From positions 1-64,000 of the forward strand of contig JAFTFT010000036.1 of assembly GCA_017458335.1 (NCBI GenBank): DNA of 64,000 nucleotides, read 5' to 3'. Made by a program: the position numbers and the translations under genes. Source of the stretch: Oscillospiraceae bacterium. GTDB lineage: Bacteria; Bacillota; Clostridia; Oscillospirales; Oscillospiraceae. The notes beneath the pieces are model-generated. The model was given only the letters and a program-made list of their open reading frames with translations. It ran no database searches and was not told the origin of the DNA. Positions 42,386 to 51,498 of the stretch are shown here, one piece after another. How positions within the stretch are numbered: the stretch's first letter is position 1; each line of letters starts with the position of its first letter.

Positions 42386-43744
42386 ATGGCAGACACCATT
42401 GCCGCCATTGCCACAGGGCAGCAGGTTGCCGCGATCGGCATCGTGCGTATGTCCGGAGAGCGCAGCATCGAAATTGCAGACCGCCTGTTTCGCCCATACG
42501 CAGGAGGACGCCTGAAGGACGCAAAGGACCGGAAGCTGCTCTATGGAGAGCTGAGGAACGGAAACGAGGAACTGCTGGATCTCTGCATGTGCACGATCAG
42601 CCGGGGACCGCAGAGCTACACCGGAGAGGACACGGCGGAGTTTCAGTGCCACGGATCCCCGATGCTCCTGCAGGTGCTGCTACGGGAGCTTTTTGCTCTG
42701 GGTGCGAGACAGGCGGGGCCTGGAGAGTTTACAAAACGGGCTTTTCTGAACGGGCGGATGGACCTCAGCTCCGCCGAGGCGGTGATCGACCTGATCGACG
42801 CGGAGACGGCCGAGGCGGTTCGCAACGCCGCCGGACAGCTCTCCGGCGCGATCCACCGCAAAGCGTCGGCAATTTATGACGAGCTCGTCGGGATGAGCGC
42901 CCATTTTCACGCGGTCTTGGATTATCCGGACGAGGACATCGCGGACTTTGAAATTCAGAATTATCGCGAGGCCCTGACGGAAGGACGGAGAAGCCTCGAA
43001 CGGCTGCTGACCACCTTCGACAGGGGACAGCTGATGAACAGCGGAATCCCTACGGCGATTATCGGCCTCCCCAATGCCGGAAAAAGCTCCCTGCTGAATG
43101 CGCTGCTGGGATATGACAGGGCGATTGTGACGGATGTGCCGGGGACAACGCGGGACACCGTGGAAGAGCGGGTACAGCTGGGCGGGGTCAGCCTGCGCCT
43201 GATCGACACGGCGGGGATCCGCGAGACGGACGACAGGGTAGAGCAGCTCGGTGTCCAGAGGAGCCTCGCGGCCGCAGCCACTGCGAAGCTGGTCCTCGCG
43301 GTTATCGACGGAAACAGTGATTCCGGAGCGGATGTGGAGCAGATTCTCCGCACGGCAGAACAGGCGGAGCATGGAATCGTGGTGATCTCCAAAACGGATC
43401 TGCCACAGCGCTTCCGGATCCCGGAGACGAAGCTTCCGCTGATTTCGGTAAGCAGTGTGACCGGAGAAGGCCTGGAGCTTCTGGAGGAGAAGATCAGCGC
43501 GCTGTTCCCGCTGCCGCAGGTTCCGGCAGGAGAAATCCTGACCAATGTCCGGCAGGCGGATGCGGTACGCCGTGCGGCGGAAAACATGGAGGCTGCCTGT
43601 GAAGCGCTGGAAGCGGGAATGACACCGGACATCATCCTGACAGAGACCGAGAACGCCATGCAGGCCCTGGGCGAACTGACCGGAGCCAGCATCCGGGAAG
43701 ACGTCACCAATCAGATCTTTGCCCGTTTCTGTGTGGGCAAGTAA
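42386..43744 (+). CDS. mnmE: tRNA modification GTPase MnmE
   Basis: The protein is 452 residues, a normal length. AGAAAGGAG lies before ATG 42386; upstream in-frame codons fall inside the terminator. It has an N-terminal formyl-THF-binding domain (IAAIATGQQVAAIGIVRMSG; PGEFTKRAFLNGRMDL), a helical domain and an inserted GTPase with G1 GLPNAGKSS, G3 DTAGI and G4 SKTD. It ends with the conserved CxGK motif (FCVGK). With MnmG it makes the (carboxymethyl)aminomethyl group on U34 of tRNAs. MnmG is not in the window. Confidence 0.96.
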   Translation: MADTIAAIATGQQVAAIGIVRMSGERSIEIADRLFRPYAGGRLKDAKDRKLLYGELRNGNEELLDLCMCTISRGPQSYTGEDTAEFQCHGSPMLLQVLLRELFALGARQAGPGEFTKRAFLNGRMDLSSAEAVIDLIDAETAEAVRNAAGQLSGAIHRKASAIYDELVGMSAHFHAVLDYPDEDIADFEIQNYREALTEGRRSLERLLTTFDRGQLMNSGIPTAIIGLPNAGKSSLLNALLGYDRAIVTDVPGTTRDTVEERVQLGGVSLRLIDTAGIRETDDRVEQLGVQRSLAAAATAKLVLAVIDGNSDSGADVEQILRTAEQAEHGIVVISKTDLPQRFRIPETKLPLISVSSVTGEGLELLEEKISALFPLPQVPAGEILTNVRQADAVRRAAENMEAACEALEAGMTPDIILTETENAMQALGELTGASIREDVTNQIFARFCVGK

Positions 43745-43746
43745 CA

Positions 43747-43774
43747 AAACACCCCTGCCTTGAGGCGGGGGTGT
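43747..43774 (+). terminator. terminator after mnmE
   Basis: aacacccctgcc/ggcgggggtgtt with one mismatch and loop ttga, followed by cttg. It begins 3 nt after the stop codon. Confidence 0.65.
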
Positions 43775-43797
43775 TCTTGCCGGAGCTGCAGAAAGGC

Positions 43798-43828
43798 GAA
43801 CACCTCTGTCCATACGGCAGAGGTGTTC
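43798..43828 (-). terminator. hairpin closing the PBP-NlpC unit
   Basis: gaacacctctg (43798-43808) and cagaggtgttc (43818-43828) pair perfectly around a 9-nt loop, 22 bases after the NlpC/P60 stop read on the minus strand. Confidence 0.6.
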
Positions 43829-43850
43829 ACGGAACTGAAAGTGGTCCGGA

Positions 43851-45716
43851 TCAGATAATTCTGCGGATCTCATAACCGCGGGAGGCGTAGTAGCCGGTGG
43901 TCAGAGAAGTTGTGACGACGCCGGTGACGGAGTTTGCCGCATGGACAAAAAGATCGTCCCCGACATAAATGCCCAGATGGCCGACATAACTGTTCCCGGA
44001 ATAGAAACAGAGCAGATCGCCCGGCTGAAGATCTGACGGATCCACATGGGTGCCGTCAGAGAGCGCGTCATTGGCCACACGGCTGGTCTGGTAGCCGAAC
44101 TGCCCGAAGACGTACTGAACAAAGCCGGAGCAGTCAAAACCGGTTTCAGGGGACTTGCCGCCCCACTTGTACGGGGTGCCCACATACTGCAGAGCATAGG
44201 CGGCGATCTCCTTTCCGAGCACGGTGCCGGTCGCGCTGCTGAGCCTGGTTTCCGGCGCATAGGTCCCTTCCGCGACAAAGGAAGCGGCGACATACCCGTC
44301 CCTGCCGTTGGCAATCACGCGGACCCAGTCTTCGGAAACGCCTGTGATCCTGACCGCGGTGCCGACATTCAGCTCATCCAGAATCTTCGCGGACATGGAG
44401 GGCGATTCACGCAGACGCACGCCGGTGCCGGTGATATAACCGTCCCGGATCTGATCGGATGCAGGGGCGAAATTTCCGGTGGCGGAATTGCTGGTCAGTG
44501 ATCCGCCGGGATCGGTGGAGCTGCCGGGAGCCTTTTCTTCGATGAAATCGGAGTGCATGAACCCGCTGACGTGCTCCACAGGGAGCGTGACAGCGGTCCA
44601 CTCTCCGGAAACGCCGGAGATAGCAACCTCAGTGCCCTTGTCATAAGTCCCGATAATGGAGTAGCTCGAACCGGGGCCGGTACGGAGCCGAACGGCATTG
44701 CCCGTCACCTGACCAAGCTTCAGACGCGCCGTGGAATCCACGGCGGCATCCGACTCCTCCGCTGCATCCTCAGAGCTTTCTGCGGAGACATCCGCAAGGA
44801 GAGCCTCCTCTGCAGCTACGGTTTCGCCTGCTGCTTCGTCGAATATCGGCTCCGATTCAGCAGAAGCAGGAGAGTCTTCAGGCAGCACGGAGGGCATCGG
44901 TGTGGAAACCGTCTCGGTTACAACCCGGCGTTCCGTAACAGTGATCAGAGTACCGGATGCGTCGGGTTCTGCAGATTCGTCACTTGCCGGCGATGTGCTT
45001 TCTGGCGTGGGAGGAGGCAGAATGGGAACCGCCATATGGACCGTCCCATCCGTGGGTACATAGACAATCTGGTCAGGCGGCAGGGTTTCCACCGGCGCAG
45101 TTGTCACCGGTTCCTGAAGAACAAAAACCGTAGGGGTGCCGGAGGATGCCGCGGAAGGGCCGTCCTGCAGGACAAGCGTGCCGCTTCCGGAAGCGGCGGA
45201 ATCCACCATGAGAGAATCGGCGCCGGAACCGGCCTCCGTGACAAAGTCGCGGAAGACATATCCGTCTGTACCGTCGATCCGTACCGCGATCCAGTCGCCC
45301 GATGTACCGGTGATGGTGAGTTCTTTTCCGGTGCTGTATGTCCCGAGAACGGCAGAGGATGTGCTGGGGGCGGCGCGCAGATACACATGCATACCGTTGA
45401 TGCTGCCGGAAGAGGTTTCCCTGTCTACCGTAACCTCGGCGGAGGAGGCGCCCTCCGTGAGGGACAGAAACTGGGAAGAGACATAGCCGCTCTTTCCGTC
45501 CCAACTGATCTGGTACCAGTCGGGATCAGAGCGGTCAAGAACCTCTACTGTCGTATCACGGCTGACGCTTGCAGAAATGCCGTAGACGGTTCCGGGACCG
45601 TTTCGGACATTGACCTCACTGCCGGTGACGACCGCCTGCTCGGCACAGGCCGACACAGAAACAAGGGACGACAGACAGGCAGACAGAACAAGCGCACAGA
45701 TGTGTTTCTTTCGCAT
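43851..45716 (-). CDS. secreted SH3b-repeat NlpC/P60 peptidoglycan hydrolase
   Basis: The protein is 621 residues. A signal peptide (about 1-25, cleavage near CAEQ) is followed by four SH3b domains with VNVRNGPGTVYG, VYLRAAPSTSSAV, VRLRTGPGSSYS and VRLRESPSMSA. They are interrupted by a long Ser/Glu/Ala/Thr-rich low-complexity linker (about 165-320). The C-terminal NlpC/P60 domain carries Cys529 (FDCSGFVQY), His580 (GHLGIYVGD) and His592. It should cut D-Glu-diaminoacid bonds in peptidoglycan stem peptides outside the cell. It is the last gene of a minus-strand unit behind a class A PBP, suggesting a paired synthesis and cleavage role in wall growth. Confidence 0.93.
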   Translation of the reverse strand: MRKKHICALVLSACLSSLVSVSACAEQAVVTGSEVNVRNGPGTVYGISASVSRDTTVEVLDRSDPDWYQISWDGKSGYVSSQFLSLTEGASSAEVTVDRETSSGSINGMHVYLRAAPSTSSAVLGTYSTGKELTITGTSGDWIAVRIDGTDGYVFRDFVTEAGSGADSLMVDSAASGSGTLVLQDGPSAASSGTPTVFVLQEPVTTAPVETLPPDQIVYVPTDGTVHMAVPILPPPTPESTSPASDESAEPDASGTLITVTERRVVTETVSTPMPSVLPEDSPASAESEPIFDEAAGETVAAEEALLADVSAESSEDAAEESDAAVDSTARLKLGQVTGNAVRLRTGPGSSYSIIGTYDKGTEVAISGVSGEWTAVTLPVEHVSGFMHSDFIEEKAPGSSTDPGGSLTSNSATGNFAPASDQIRDGYITGTGVRLRESPSMSAKILDELNVGTAVRITGVSEDWVRVIANGRDGYVAASFVAEGTYAPETRLSSATGTVLGKEIAAYALQYVGTPYKWGGKSPETGFDCSGFVQYVFGQFGYQTSRVANDALSDGTHVDPSDLQPGDLLCFYSGNSYVGHLGIYVGDDLFVHAANSVTGVVTTSLTTGYYASRGYEIRRII

Positions 45717-45737
45717 GAAAAATACCTTCTTCAGACC

Positions 45738-46019
45738 TCAGCGGGCCGCAAGGGCACGCTCCAGCCAGACAGCCGCAACGTCAATGGCGGAATACAGGCT
45801 GTCTTTTTCCGTTTTCTTTACAATACGGTCACGGGACTTCACCGAGGCATCCGTCAGCTGAAGCTGAACGGAGACCTTCGTCGCGACGTCCAGATCCTTG
45901 ACCTTTTTGGTGTCGAGAATCTGCATCATGATCACATACTTGTCCGCAAAGCTGCCGTAGTAGATAAAATTATCCTTCCGCTGGAGAGGATGACCCTTAT
46001 ACTCCAAAGCTTTTGCCAA
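45738..46019 (-). CDS. small conserved-looking protein, unknown function
   Basis: The protein is 93 residues if TTG at 46019-46017 is used; GGAGGTG lies 6 nt upstream of it, whereas an earlier in-frame TTG overlaps the ribosome binding site. The sequence (AKALEYKGHPLQRKDNFIYY, then KYVIMMQILDTK, and a helical end AIDVAAVWLERALAAR) has no signal peptide or membrane helix, so it is cytoplasmic. It lies between the PBP and NlpC/P60 genes with gaps of 59 and 21 nt. I do not recognise the family. Confidence 0.75.
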   Translation of the reverse strand: MAKALEYKGHPLQRKDNFIYYGSFADKYVIMMQILDTKKVKDLDVATKVSVQLQLTDASVKSRDRIVKKTEKDSLYSAIDVAAVWLERALAAR

Positions 46020-46045
46020 ATGAAACACCTCCAATCATGTTATGA

Positions 46046-46074
46046 ACGTTAACATACCGCAATCAGCCTGTCAA
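46046..46074 (-). promoter_or_regulatory. possible internal promoter
   Basis: Minus strand: perfect TTGACA (46074-46069), 17-bp spacer, weak TAACGT (46051-46046), just after the PBP stop. It could give the small gene and NlpC/P60 gene extra transcription. Confidence 0.35.
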
Positions 46075-46078
46075 GGCG

Positions 46079-48295
46079 TCAGCCGCCGATAATCACGACG
46101 CTGTCGTTGCTCTGCCAGGGGTTGCTGTCAGAATAGTTGTCCCAGTAATAGGAACTGTCAAAATCGTCGCTGGTGATGCCGTCCTGGATCAGATCCTGAT
46201 CGGTTCTGGCAACCTGTGTGGGAGCCTCGATAAACACATGGGTATCCGGCGCGAGATAGGGATAGGTGAAGTCTGCCCAGGGGAGACCGGCGTGAACCTT
46301 GCTCATGACCTGACGCCAGACGCGGGCAGCTGGATTCCCGTTGGAATTGATCCGTTCGGGGATGTCAAAACCGGTCCAGACTACGGCGACATAATAAGGC
46401 GTCACACCAGCAAACCAGCGATCCTTGTATTCGCCCGAGGTACCGGTTTTTCCGGCGACGGGGACATTGTTGAGCCGGGCTTCGGTACCGGTGCCCTCGT
46501 TGACGGCGTTTTTCATCATCCAGGTCAGGCAGTAGGCGGTATTCGGATCAAAAGCCGCGATGGTCTGCGGGACATTGTCCAGGACGATGTTCCCGCGGCT
46601 GTCGGTCACCATGGAATAGGTACGGCTGTAGGTGAAGACGCCGTCGTTCACCAGCGAGCAGTAGGCCTGCGCCATCTCGCGCACGGAAATACCGTTGGTG
46701 AGCTGGCCGAGCGCCATGGGAGCATAGGACGCGTCGTCCGGAACCAGACTGGTGAAGCCGAGGCGCTGCGTCAGATAGTCATAGGAGGTCTGCGGCCCGT
46801 TGGGCAGCTTGTCCACGATCTGGGCCGCAACCGTATTCAGAGACCACTTGAGCGCCTGGTAGATCGAGAGTACACCGTAGTTTTCATAGTTGTCGTTGTG
46901 GGGGTACCAGCTCGTCCCGGAGAGCACAATGTAGTTCGCGTCGTTGACCAGCGTGTCCGGCGTGATGATCCCCTCGTTCAGAGCGGGACCGTAGCTGGCC
47001 AGGGGTTTGATGGAGGAACCGGGCGAACGGGTGGCTCCGCCGTAGTTCACGCCGCCGGAACTGATCGGGACAGCGCGGTTGAGACCAAAGTTAATCTCCT
47101 TTTCCCCGACACCCCCGCAGAGGGCGAGAATGCGTCCGTCATAGGGGTTCATCACCACGATGGCGCTCTGGAACTGCTGCTCATAGCGGCCGCCCTTCGG
47201 CATCTTCTCAGGATCGGAATAGAGATCGTCGACGATATCCTGAATCCGCGTGTCGATGCAGCTGTAGATCTGATAACCGCCGCTGTAAAGCAACTTCTGG
47301 GCGGCTTCAAAATTGATGCCCTTGGCGCTCATCAGATCCCGGATCACATCACGGATGACGACTTCTTCGTAGTAGGTGTAGATCTCCTGGTGGTATTCCT
47401 GATTCGGGGTCCGCTTGAACACCAGCGGCTCCTTCACCGCGCTTTGCCAGGTGTCATAGTCGATATAGCCCTGTTCATACATCTCGCGGAGAATAACTTC
47501 CTGACGGTCCTTGTTGTTCTCCTCATTGTAGAACGGGTCATAATAAGTGGGCTTGTTGGTGATGCCGATGATGGAGGCACACTCCGCCAGACTCAGATCC
47601 TTGACGTCCTTGCCGAAATATGTATGGGAGGCAATCCCCACACCCCAGCAGCCTTCGCCGAAATAGACCGCATTGAGGTACCACTCCAGGATTTCCTGCT
47701 TGTCGTATTTCTTTTCCAGCTCCAGGGCGCCGAAGATCTCGGTCAGTTTTCGGGAGACCGTGATCTGGTCCTTTCCGGTGAGGTTTTTCAGCAGCTGCTG
47801 GGTGATGGTAGAGCCGCCGTAACTGGTCTCCATACGGGCGAACATCTGGATAAAAGCGCCCGCAGTGCGGTACCAGTCGACCCCCTTATGCTCATAGAAG
47901 CGCTTGTCCTCAATGGCGATCAGGGCCTGCTCCATATACTTCGGGATTTCTTCATACTCGACCCAGATGCGGCGCTGATCTCCGCCGATGGTAATGCCCT
48001 CCTGCCATTCTCCCGCCAGATCCTGTTTCCAGATGGTACTGGCCTCACTCAACTGATAGTCCTCCAGAGAGATGTCCAGTTCCGGTGTGAGGCAGGTTTT
48101 GACATAGTAGGCAAAGATGCAGGTAAAGAGTGTGCCCGTCACCAGCAGAATCAAAAGGAGAGTGCCGATGACGCGGAGGATCGCGACGAGGACGGAGGAG
48201 AGCGTGTCGATGGTATACCCGCCTGCCCGCAGAAGACCCCGGGCTGCACTGCGCTTTTTCAGTTGTTCTTCCGAGGCAGGATTTCTCGAAGCCAT
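46079..48295 (-). CDS. class A penicillin-binding protein (PBP1A-like)
   Basis: The protein is 738 residues. A cytoplasmic tail and one membrane helix (about 32-68) precede a glycosyltransferase-51 domain (catalytic Glu in AIEDKRFYEHKGVD; GGSTITQQLLKN; NAVYFGEGCWGV). The transpeptidase domain has the active-site motif RSPGSSIKP (Ser-x-x-Lys), SLN in WSLNTVAA and KTGTSG. It polymerises and crosslinks peptidoglycan at the outer membrane face. An acidic, Asn/Ser/Tyr-rich tail follows the enzyme core. It has its own promoter and leads the minus-strand unit with the small protein and NlpC/P60 hydrolase. Confidence 0.95.
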   Translation of the reverse strand: MASRNPASEEQLKKRSAARGLLRAGGYTIDTLSSVLVAILRVIGTLLLILLVTGTLFTCIFAYYVKTCLTPELDISLEDYQLSEASTIWKQDLAGEWQEGITIGGDQRRIWVEYEEIPKYMEQALIAIEDKRFYEHKGVDWYRTAGAFIQMFARMETSYGGSTITQQLLKNLTGKDQITVSRKLTEIFGALELEKKYDKQEILEWYLNAVYFGEGCWGVGIASHTYFGKDVKDLSLAECASIIGITNKPTYYDPFYNEENNKDRQEVILREMYEQGYIDYDTWQSAVKEPLVFKRTPNQEYHQEIYTYYEEVVIRDVIRDLMSAKGINFEAAQKLLYSGGYQIYSCIDTRIQDIVDDLYSDPEKMPKGGRYEQQFQSAIVVMNPYDGRILALCGGVGEKEINFGLNRAVPISSGGVNYGGATRSPGSSIKPLASYGPALNEGIITPDTLVNDANYIVLSGTSWYPHNDNYENYGVLSIYQALKWSLNTVAAQIVDKLPNGPQTSYDYLTQRLGFTSLVPDDASYAPMALGQLTNGISVREMAQAYCSLVNDGVFTYSRTYSMVTDSRGNIVLDNVPQTIAAFDPNTAYCLTWMMKNAVNEGTGTEARLNNVPVAGKTGTSGEYKDRWFAGVTPYYVAVVWTGFDIPERINSNGNPAARVWRQVMSKVHAGLPWADFTYPYLAPDTHVFIEAPTQVARTDQDLIQDGITSDDFDSSYYWDNYSDSNPWQSNDSVVIIGG

Positions 48296-48354
48296 CGCGT
48301 ATCACGTCACTTCCGTTGTTCATCCGGGGATGAGATTAGAGAAAAGATAACATC

Positions 48355-48382
48355 ATTATAACACAGATTTTTAAATTCGCAA
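48355..48382 (-). promoter_or_regulatory. promoter of the PBP gene
   Basis: Minus strand: TTGCGA (48382-48377), 16-bp spacer, TATAAT (48360-48355), about 60 nt before the ATG. Confidence 0.7.
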
Positions 48383-48426
48383 AGTGGCGGGGCAAGGATT
48401 CAGAGATAATTAAGAAAAAGCCGGCC

Positions 48427-48455
48427 TTGCGGTGCCTTTTCGGATATGGTATGAT
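48427..48455 (+). promoter_or_regulatory. promoter of the lipoprotein gene
   Basis: TTGCGG (48427-48432), 17-bp spacer, TATGAT (48450-48455). It overlaps the longest open frame and so supports the downstream ATG at 48492. Confidence 0.7.
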
Positions 48456-48491
48456 GATCAAAACGGACGATCATTTCATTGGGAGCAGACT

Positions 48492-50717
48492 ATGAAAAGT
48501 GTGCGAAACTGGCTGGCGGCGGGGATCGCGGCGGCAATGTGCGCGGTTTTACTGAGCGGCTGCGGCCCTGCGGTGCGGCAGGAAACCGAAATCATCGAAG
48601 AGCAGACAGAAGCACCGCAGGAAGAAGCGGGTTATGAGACCTGGCTTCAGCGGTATACGGTGCGCTCTTCGTCGATTACGCTCACGGACCGGAAGGAAGC
48701 GGTTGTCTTTCAGCAGGAATGTGAAAGCGGCTTTCTCGCGTATATCAACCGGAGGGTAGCCGTAGAGATTCCGTCGGGATACGAAGAAGAGACAGAGTTT
48801 GTCAACGACGGACGCTATGACGTATACGGAAACAATCTTTTCATTATAACAGAGAGCGGCAAACGAAATATGATCCGCCGCTACCGGCCGCTGCCGGCAC
48901 CGGAGAACACAGAACAGCTGGAGCGTTTTTTTTCGGAGATGAGGCCGCGCGCCTTCCGCATGCGTCCGGACGGGAGTATCGTGGTCCTTGAATCCAGCTA
49001 TGAGTCCTGGCTGACAACACAGGGAACGCAGACCAGAGACCGATACTATGTCCGGCTGCTGAAAGAAAACGGCACAGCGATCAGCAGCAGTGAAATAGAA
49101 ATCCAGCCGGGCGCCGGACTGAACTGCTCAGAGGCAGTGCTCCTTGAACATGACATCGTGGCAGTTCCGCAGGGGCAGGAGATCCTTTTTATCGGTCTGG
49201 ACGGAAAAAAACAGTTCTCTGTCACGGCGCCTTTTTCGATCCGGGAAATCTGCGCGACACGGGACGGAAGGCTTGCCGTCATTCTGCAGGATGACAAGCT
49301 CCTCTGGGTCAGTGTGATCAATCCGGGCGACCGCACGGCGGGTGTTCCGCAGCGGCTCCCGGAAGAGGCGCATGGATTCTGCGCGGGACAGACGGGGGAT
49401 CAGCTTTTATACCTGCGAAACAGCGATATTCTTTGCTTGAGCCTGCAGAATGGGACGAGTGAGAAGCTGGTTTCGCTTCTGGATGTAGAGGCGGTGCCGA
49501 GTTCCATAGGAGCCTTCTTTGCAGGAGAGGACGGAAGCCTGCACTTCCTGCTCCGCGGCGAAAATGAAACAGGTGCGTCGGACAATCTGTATCTGATCGC
49601 TTCACCCTGTGAGATTCCGACGGAGCGCCGGCTGCTCCGGATCGGCTTTGAGGAGATCTCCGACCGCCTGATGCGGGAGATTGTGGCATTCAACCGGGAG
49701 GAGCATGACTTTTTTCTTGAGGCGGTGGATTATCGGAACCTCGAAGCAGAGCTGACAGGTGATGAACCCGCCACATTGCTGGTGATGAACGAGAGCCTCT
49801 ATGAACGACTGGAGACGGAGGAGCGGCTTGCGGATCTGAGCACGCTGCTGCGGGAGGATGAAAGCGGCGGACAGGAGAAAATATTCCCGAGCGTGATGAA
49901 CGCGCTCTCGGAAAAGAGCGGGGCACTATACAGGATTGCAGCCTCGTTCCGGATCCGGACAATGGCCTGCGATCACAATACCGTGGAAGGGAAAACACGG
50001 CTGAGTTTCGCGGACCTGAGAAACATACTGAACAATATGCCGGCCGGAAGTCTCCTCTATGAGCCCTATTACACCTCTGAGAGACTGATGGAGGACCTCC
50101 GAAGCGTCAACAGGAAAGAGCTGGACCTGGGGGACGGCTTTGATGCAGGACTCCATGCGGAGCTGCAGAGCTTTGCAAATCTGCAGCCGGCGGACTATAC
50201 CTATGACAGATTTGCCGCGGACTCCGCCAGTATGGAGAGCCGCATCTACAGCGGGAGACTGCTGATGATGCAGGCTTATATTGAAACACTGGATGATCTC
50301 AAATGGTATGACGCGTTCTTTCACAGCGGCGCATGCTTCGTCGGATGGCCGACGGAAGAGGGATCACGGTCCAGACTGGTTTTCGACGAGTGCATCGGAA
50401 TTGCGGCGGACTCTCCGGAAGATACGCGGCTTGCAGCCTGGAAGTTTGTGAGAAATCTCCTTTCGGAAGCGTATCAGGAGAGCAGCCCGGGATTTCCCGT
50501 TTACCGGAGCGTGCTGGAACGGCAGATGGCGGCGGATGCCGCGGCTGTGGTCTACCGCGTGGATGAGAAAGGAAAATTCGAGACAGACAAAAACGGGAAG
50601 AGGATCGAAATAGCCCGGGACAGCTGGTATTCTCCCGAATGGCGCAGACACTACGTCTACGCCCTGACGCAGCGGCAGAAAGAAATGCTTCTGACTCTCA
50701 TTGAAAACTGCGTATAA
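48492..50717 (+). CDS. large lipoprotein with solute-binding-like C-terminal half
   Basis: The protein is 741 residues. The start follows gggag and the promoter. The signal peptide ends in a lipobox (LLSGCG, Cys near 26), so the product is attached to the outer membrane leaflet. Residues about 60-390 are rich in short beta strands with repeated turns (DGSIVVLESS, GQEILFIGLDGK, TRDGRLAVILQDDKLLW), suggesting a beta-propeller. The C-terminal half (about 400-741: LRIGFEEISDRLMREIVAFN, FVGWPTEEGSRSRL, DECIGIAADSPEDTRLAAWK) resembles family-1 solute-binding proteins. No ABC permease genes are adjacent, so a role in sensing or scaffolding is as likely as transport. Confidence 0.75.
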   Translation: MKSVRNWLAAGIAAAMCAVLLSGCGPAVRQETEIIEEQTEAPQEEAGYETWLQRYTVRSSSITLTDRKEAVVFQQECESGFLAYINRRVAVEIPSGYEEETEFVNDGRYDVYGNNLFIITESGKRNMIRRYRPLPAPENTEQLERFFSEMRPRAFRMRPDGSIVVLESSYESWLTTQGTQTRDRYYVRLLKENGTAISSSEIEIQPGAGLNCSEAVLLEHDIVAVPQGQEILFIGLDGKKQFSVTAPFSIREICATRDGRLAVILQDDKLLWVSVINPGDRTAGVPQRLPEEAHGFCAGQTGDQLLYLRNSDILCLSLQNGTSEKLVSLLDVEAVPSSIGAFFAGEDGSLHFLLRGENETGASDNLYLIASPCEIPTERRLLRIGFEEISDRLMREIVAFNREEHDFFLEAVDYRNLEAELTGDEPATLLVMNESLYERLETEERLADLSTLLREDESGGQEKIFPSVMNALSEKSGALYRIAASFRIRTMACDHNTVEGKTRLSFADLRNILNNMPAGSLLYEPYYTSERLMEDLRSVNRKELDLGDGFDAGLHAELQSFANLQPADYTYDRFAADSASMESRIYSGRLLMMQAYIETLDDLKWYDAFFHSGACFVGWPTEEGSRSRLVFDECIGIAADSPEDTRLAAWKFVRNLLSEAYQESSPGFPVYRSVLERQMAADAAAVVYRVDEKGKFETDKNGKRIEIARDSWYSPEWRRHYVYALTQRQKEMLLTLIENCV

Positions 50718-50737
50718 GAAAATTCACAGAAAGCTTC

Positions 50738-50766
50738 TTTACAAGAGAGCGGGACTATGGTAATTT
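50738..50766 (+). promoter_or_regulatory. candidate promoter of the rubrerythrin gene
   Basis: TTTACA (50738-50743), 17-bp spacer, TAATTT (50761-50766). The -10 is imperfect. Confidence 0.45.
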
Positions 50767-50839
50767 AAAAGACAGAGAATGAGAACCCGATCATTTGAGG
50801 AACCATTTCAATTTCATCATAACACAGGAGGTAGAAATC

Positions 50840-51406
50840 ATGAAAAAATGGGTATGTCCGGTTTGCGGCTACGTCCATGAGGGGGATACGCCCCCTGAGA
50901 AGTGCCCGGTTTGCAAAGTCCCCGGTGAGCGTTTCACGCTGCAGGCGGAGGAGCTGACCTGGGCGGCGGAGCATGTTGTCGGCGTCGGCAAGGTGTTCGG
51001 AGCAGATGTTCCGGAGGAAGTGAAGGAAGAGATCATTGCGGGGCTGCGCTCCAACTTTGAGGGGGAGTGCTCCGAAGTCGGCATGTATCTGGCGATGGCC
51101 CGTGTCGCCTATCGCGAGGGCTATCCCGAAGTCGGCATGTATTGGGAAAAGGCCGGCCTGGAGGAGGCAGAGCACGCCGCAAAGTTTGCGGAGCTCCTGG
51201 GCGAGGTGCTGACCGACAGCACAAAGAAGAATCTTCAGATGCGCGTCGATGCCGAAAACGGCGCGACCGCGGGCAAGACGGAACTGGCCAAGCTCTGCAA
51301 GAAGTACAACCTTGACGCACTGCATGACACCATCCATGAGATGGCCCGCGATGAGGCCCGCCACGGCAAGGCATTCAAGGGGCTTCTGGAGAGATATTTC
51401 AAGTAA
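50840..51406 (+). CDS. reverse rubrerythrin (peroxide-reducing diiron protein)
   Basis: The protein is 188 residues, with ggaggt 8 nt before the ATG. The rubredoxin-like iron site is at the N-terminus (Cys6, Cys9, Cys22, Cys25: [10 protein letters not shown] and CPVCK), the reverse of classical rubrerythrin order. A ferritin-like four-helix domain follows, with ligand motifs [20 protein letters not shown] and [10 protein letters not shown]. It reduces hydrogen peroxide, and often oxygen, using electrons from rubredoxin and NADH. It pairs with the rubredoxin gene 92 nt downstream on the same strand. It is strong evidence for an anaerobic lifestyle. Confidence 0.93.
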   Translation: MKKWVCPVCGYVHEGDTPPEKCPVCKVPGERFTLQAEELTWAAEHVVGVGKVFGADVPEEVKEEIIAGLRSNFEGECSEVGMYLAMARVAYREGYPEVGMYWEKAGLEEAEHAAKFAELLGEVLTDSTKKNLQMRVDAENGATAGKTELAKLCKKYNLDALHDTIHEMARDEARHGKAFKGLLERYFK

Positions 51407-51416
51407 TGCATGACAG

Positions 51417-51466
51417 GACCGCAGCCTTCGCGGTCTGACCTTCTGCGTTCCCGCCGCCGGCGGGAA
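51417..51466. repeat. two small palindromes between rubrerythrin and rubredoxin
   Basis: gaccgc/gcggtc (51417-51435) is followed by ttcccgcc-gcc-ggcgggaa (51448-51466). The second belongs to the GC-rich palindrome type seen elsewhere in the window. There is no T run. Confidence 0.45.
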
Positions 51467-51498
51467 GCAGCCAAGACTAAGGAAAGGAGAACAGGATC

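Noticed and set aside
46238-48361. 707-residue + strand open frame
   Set aside because: It is antisense to the PBP gene and covers its promoter; PBP motifs on the minus strand are complete.
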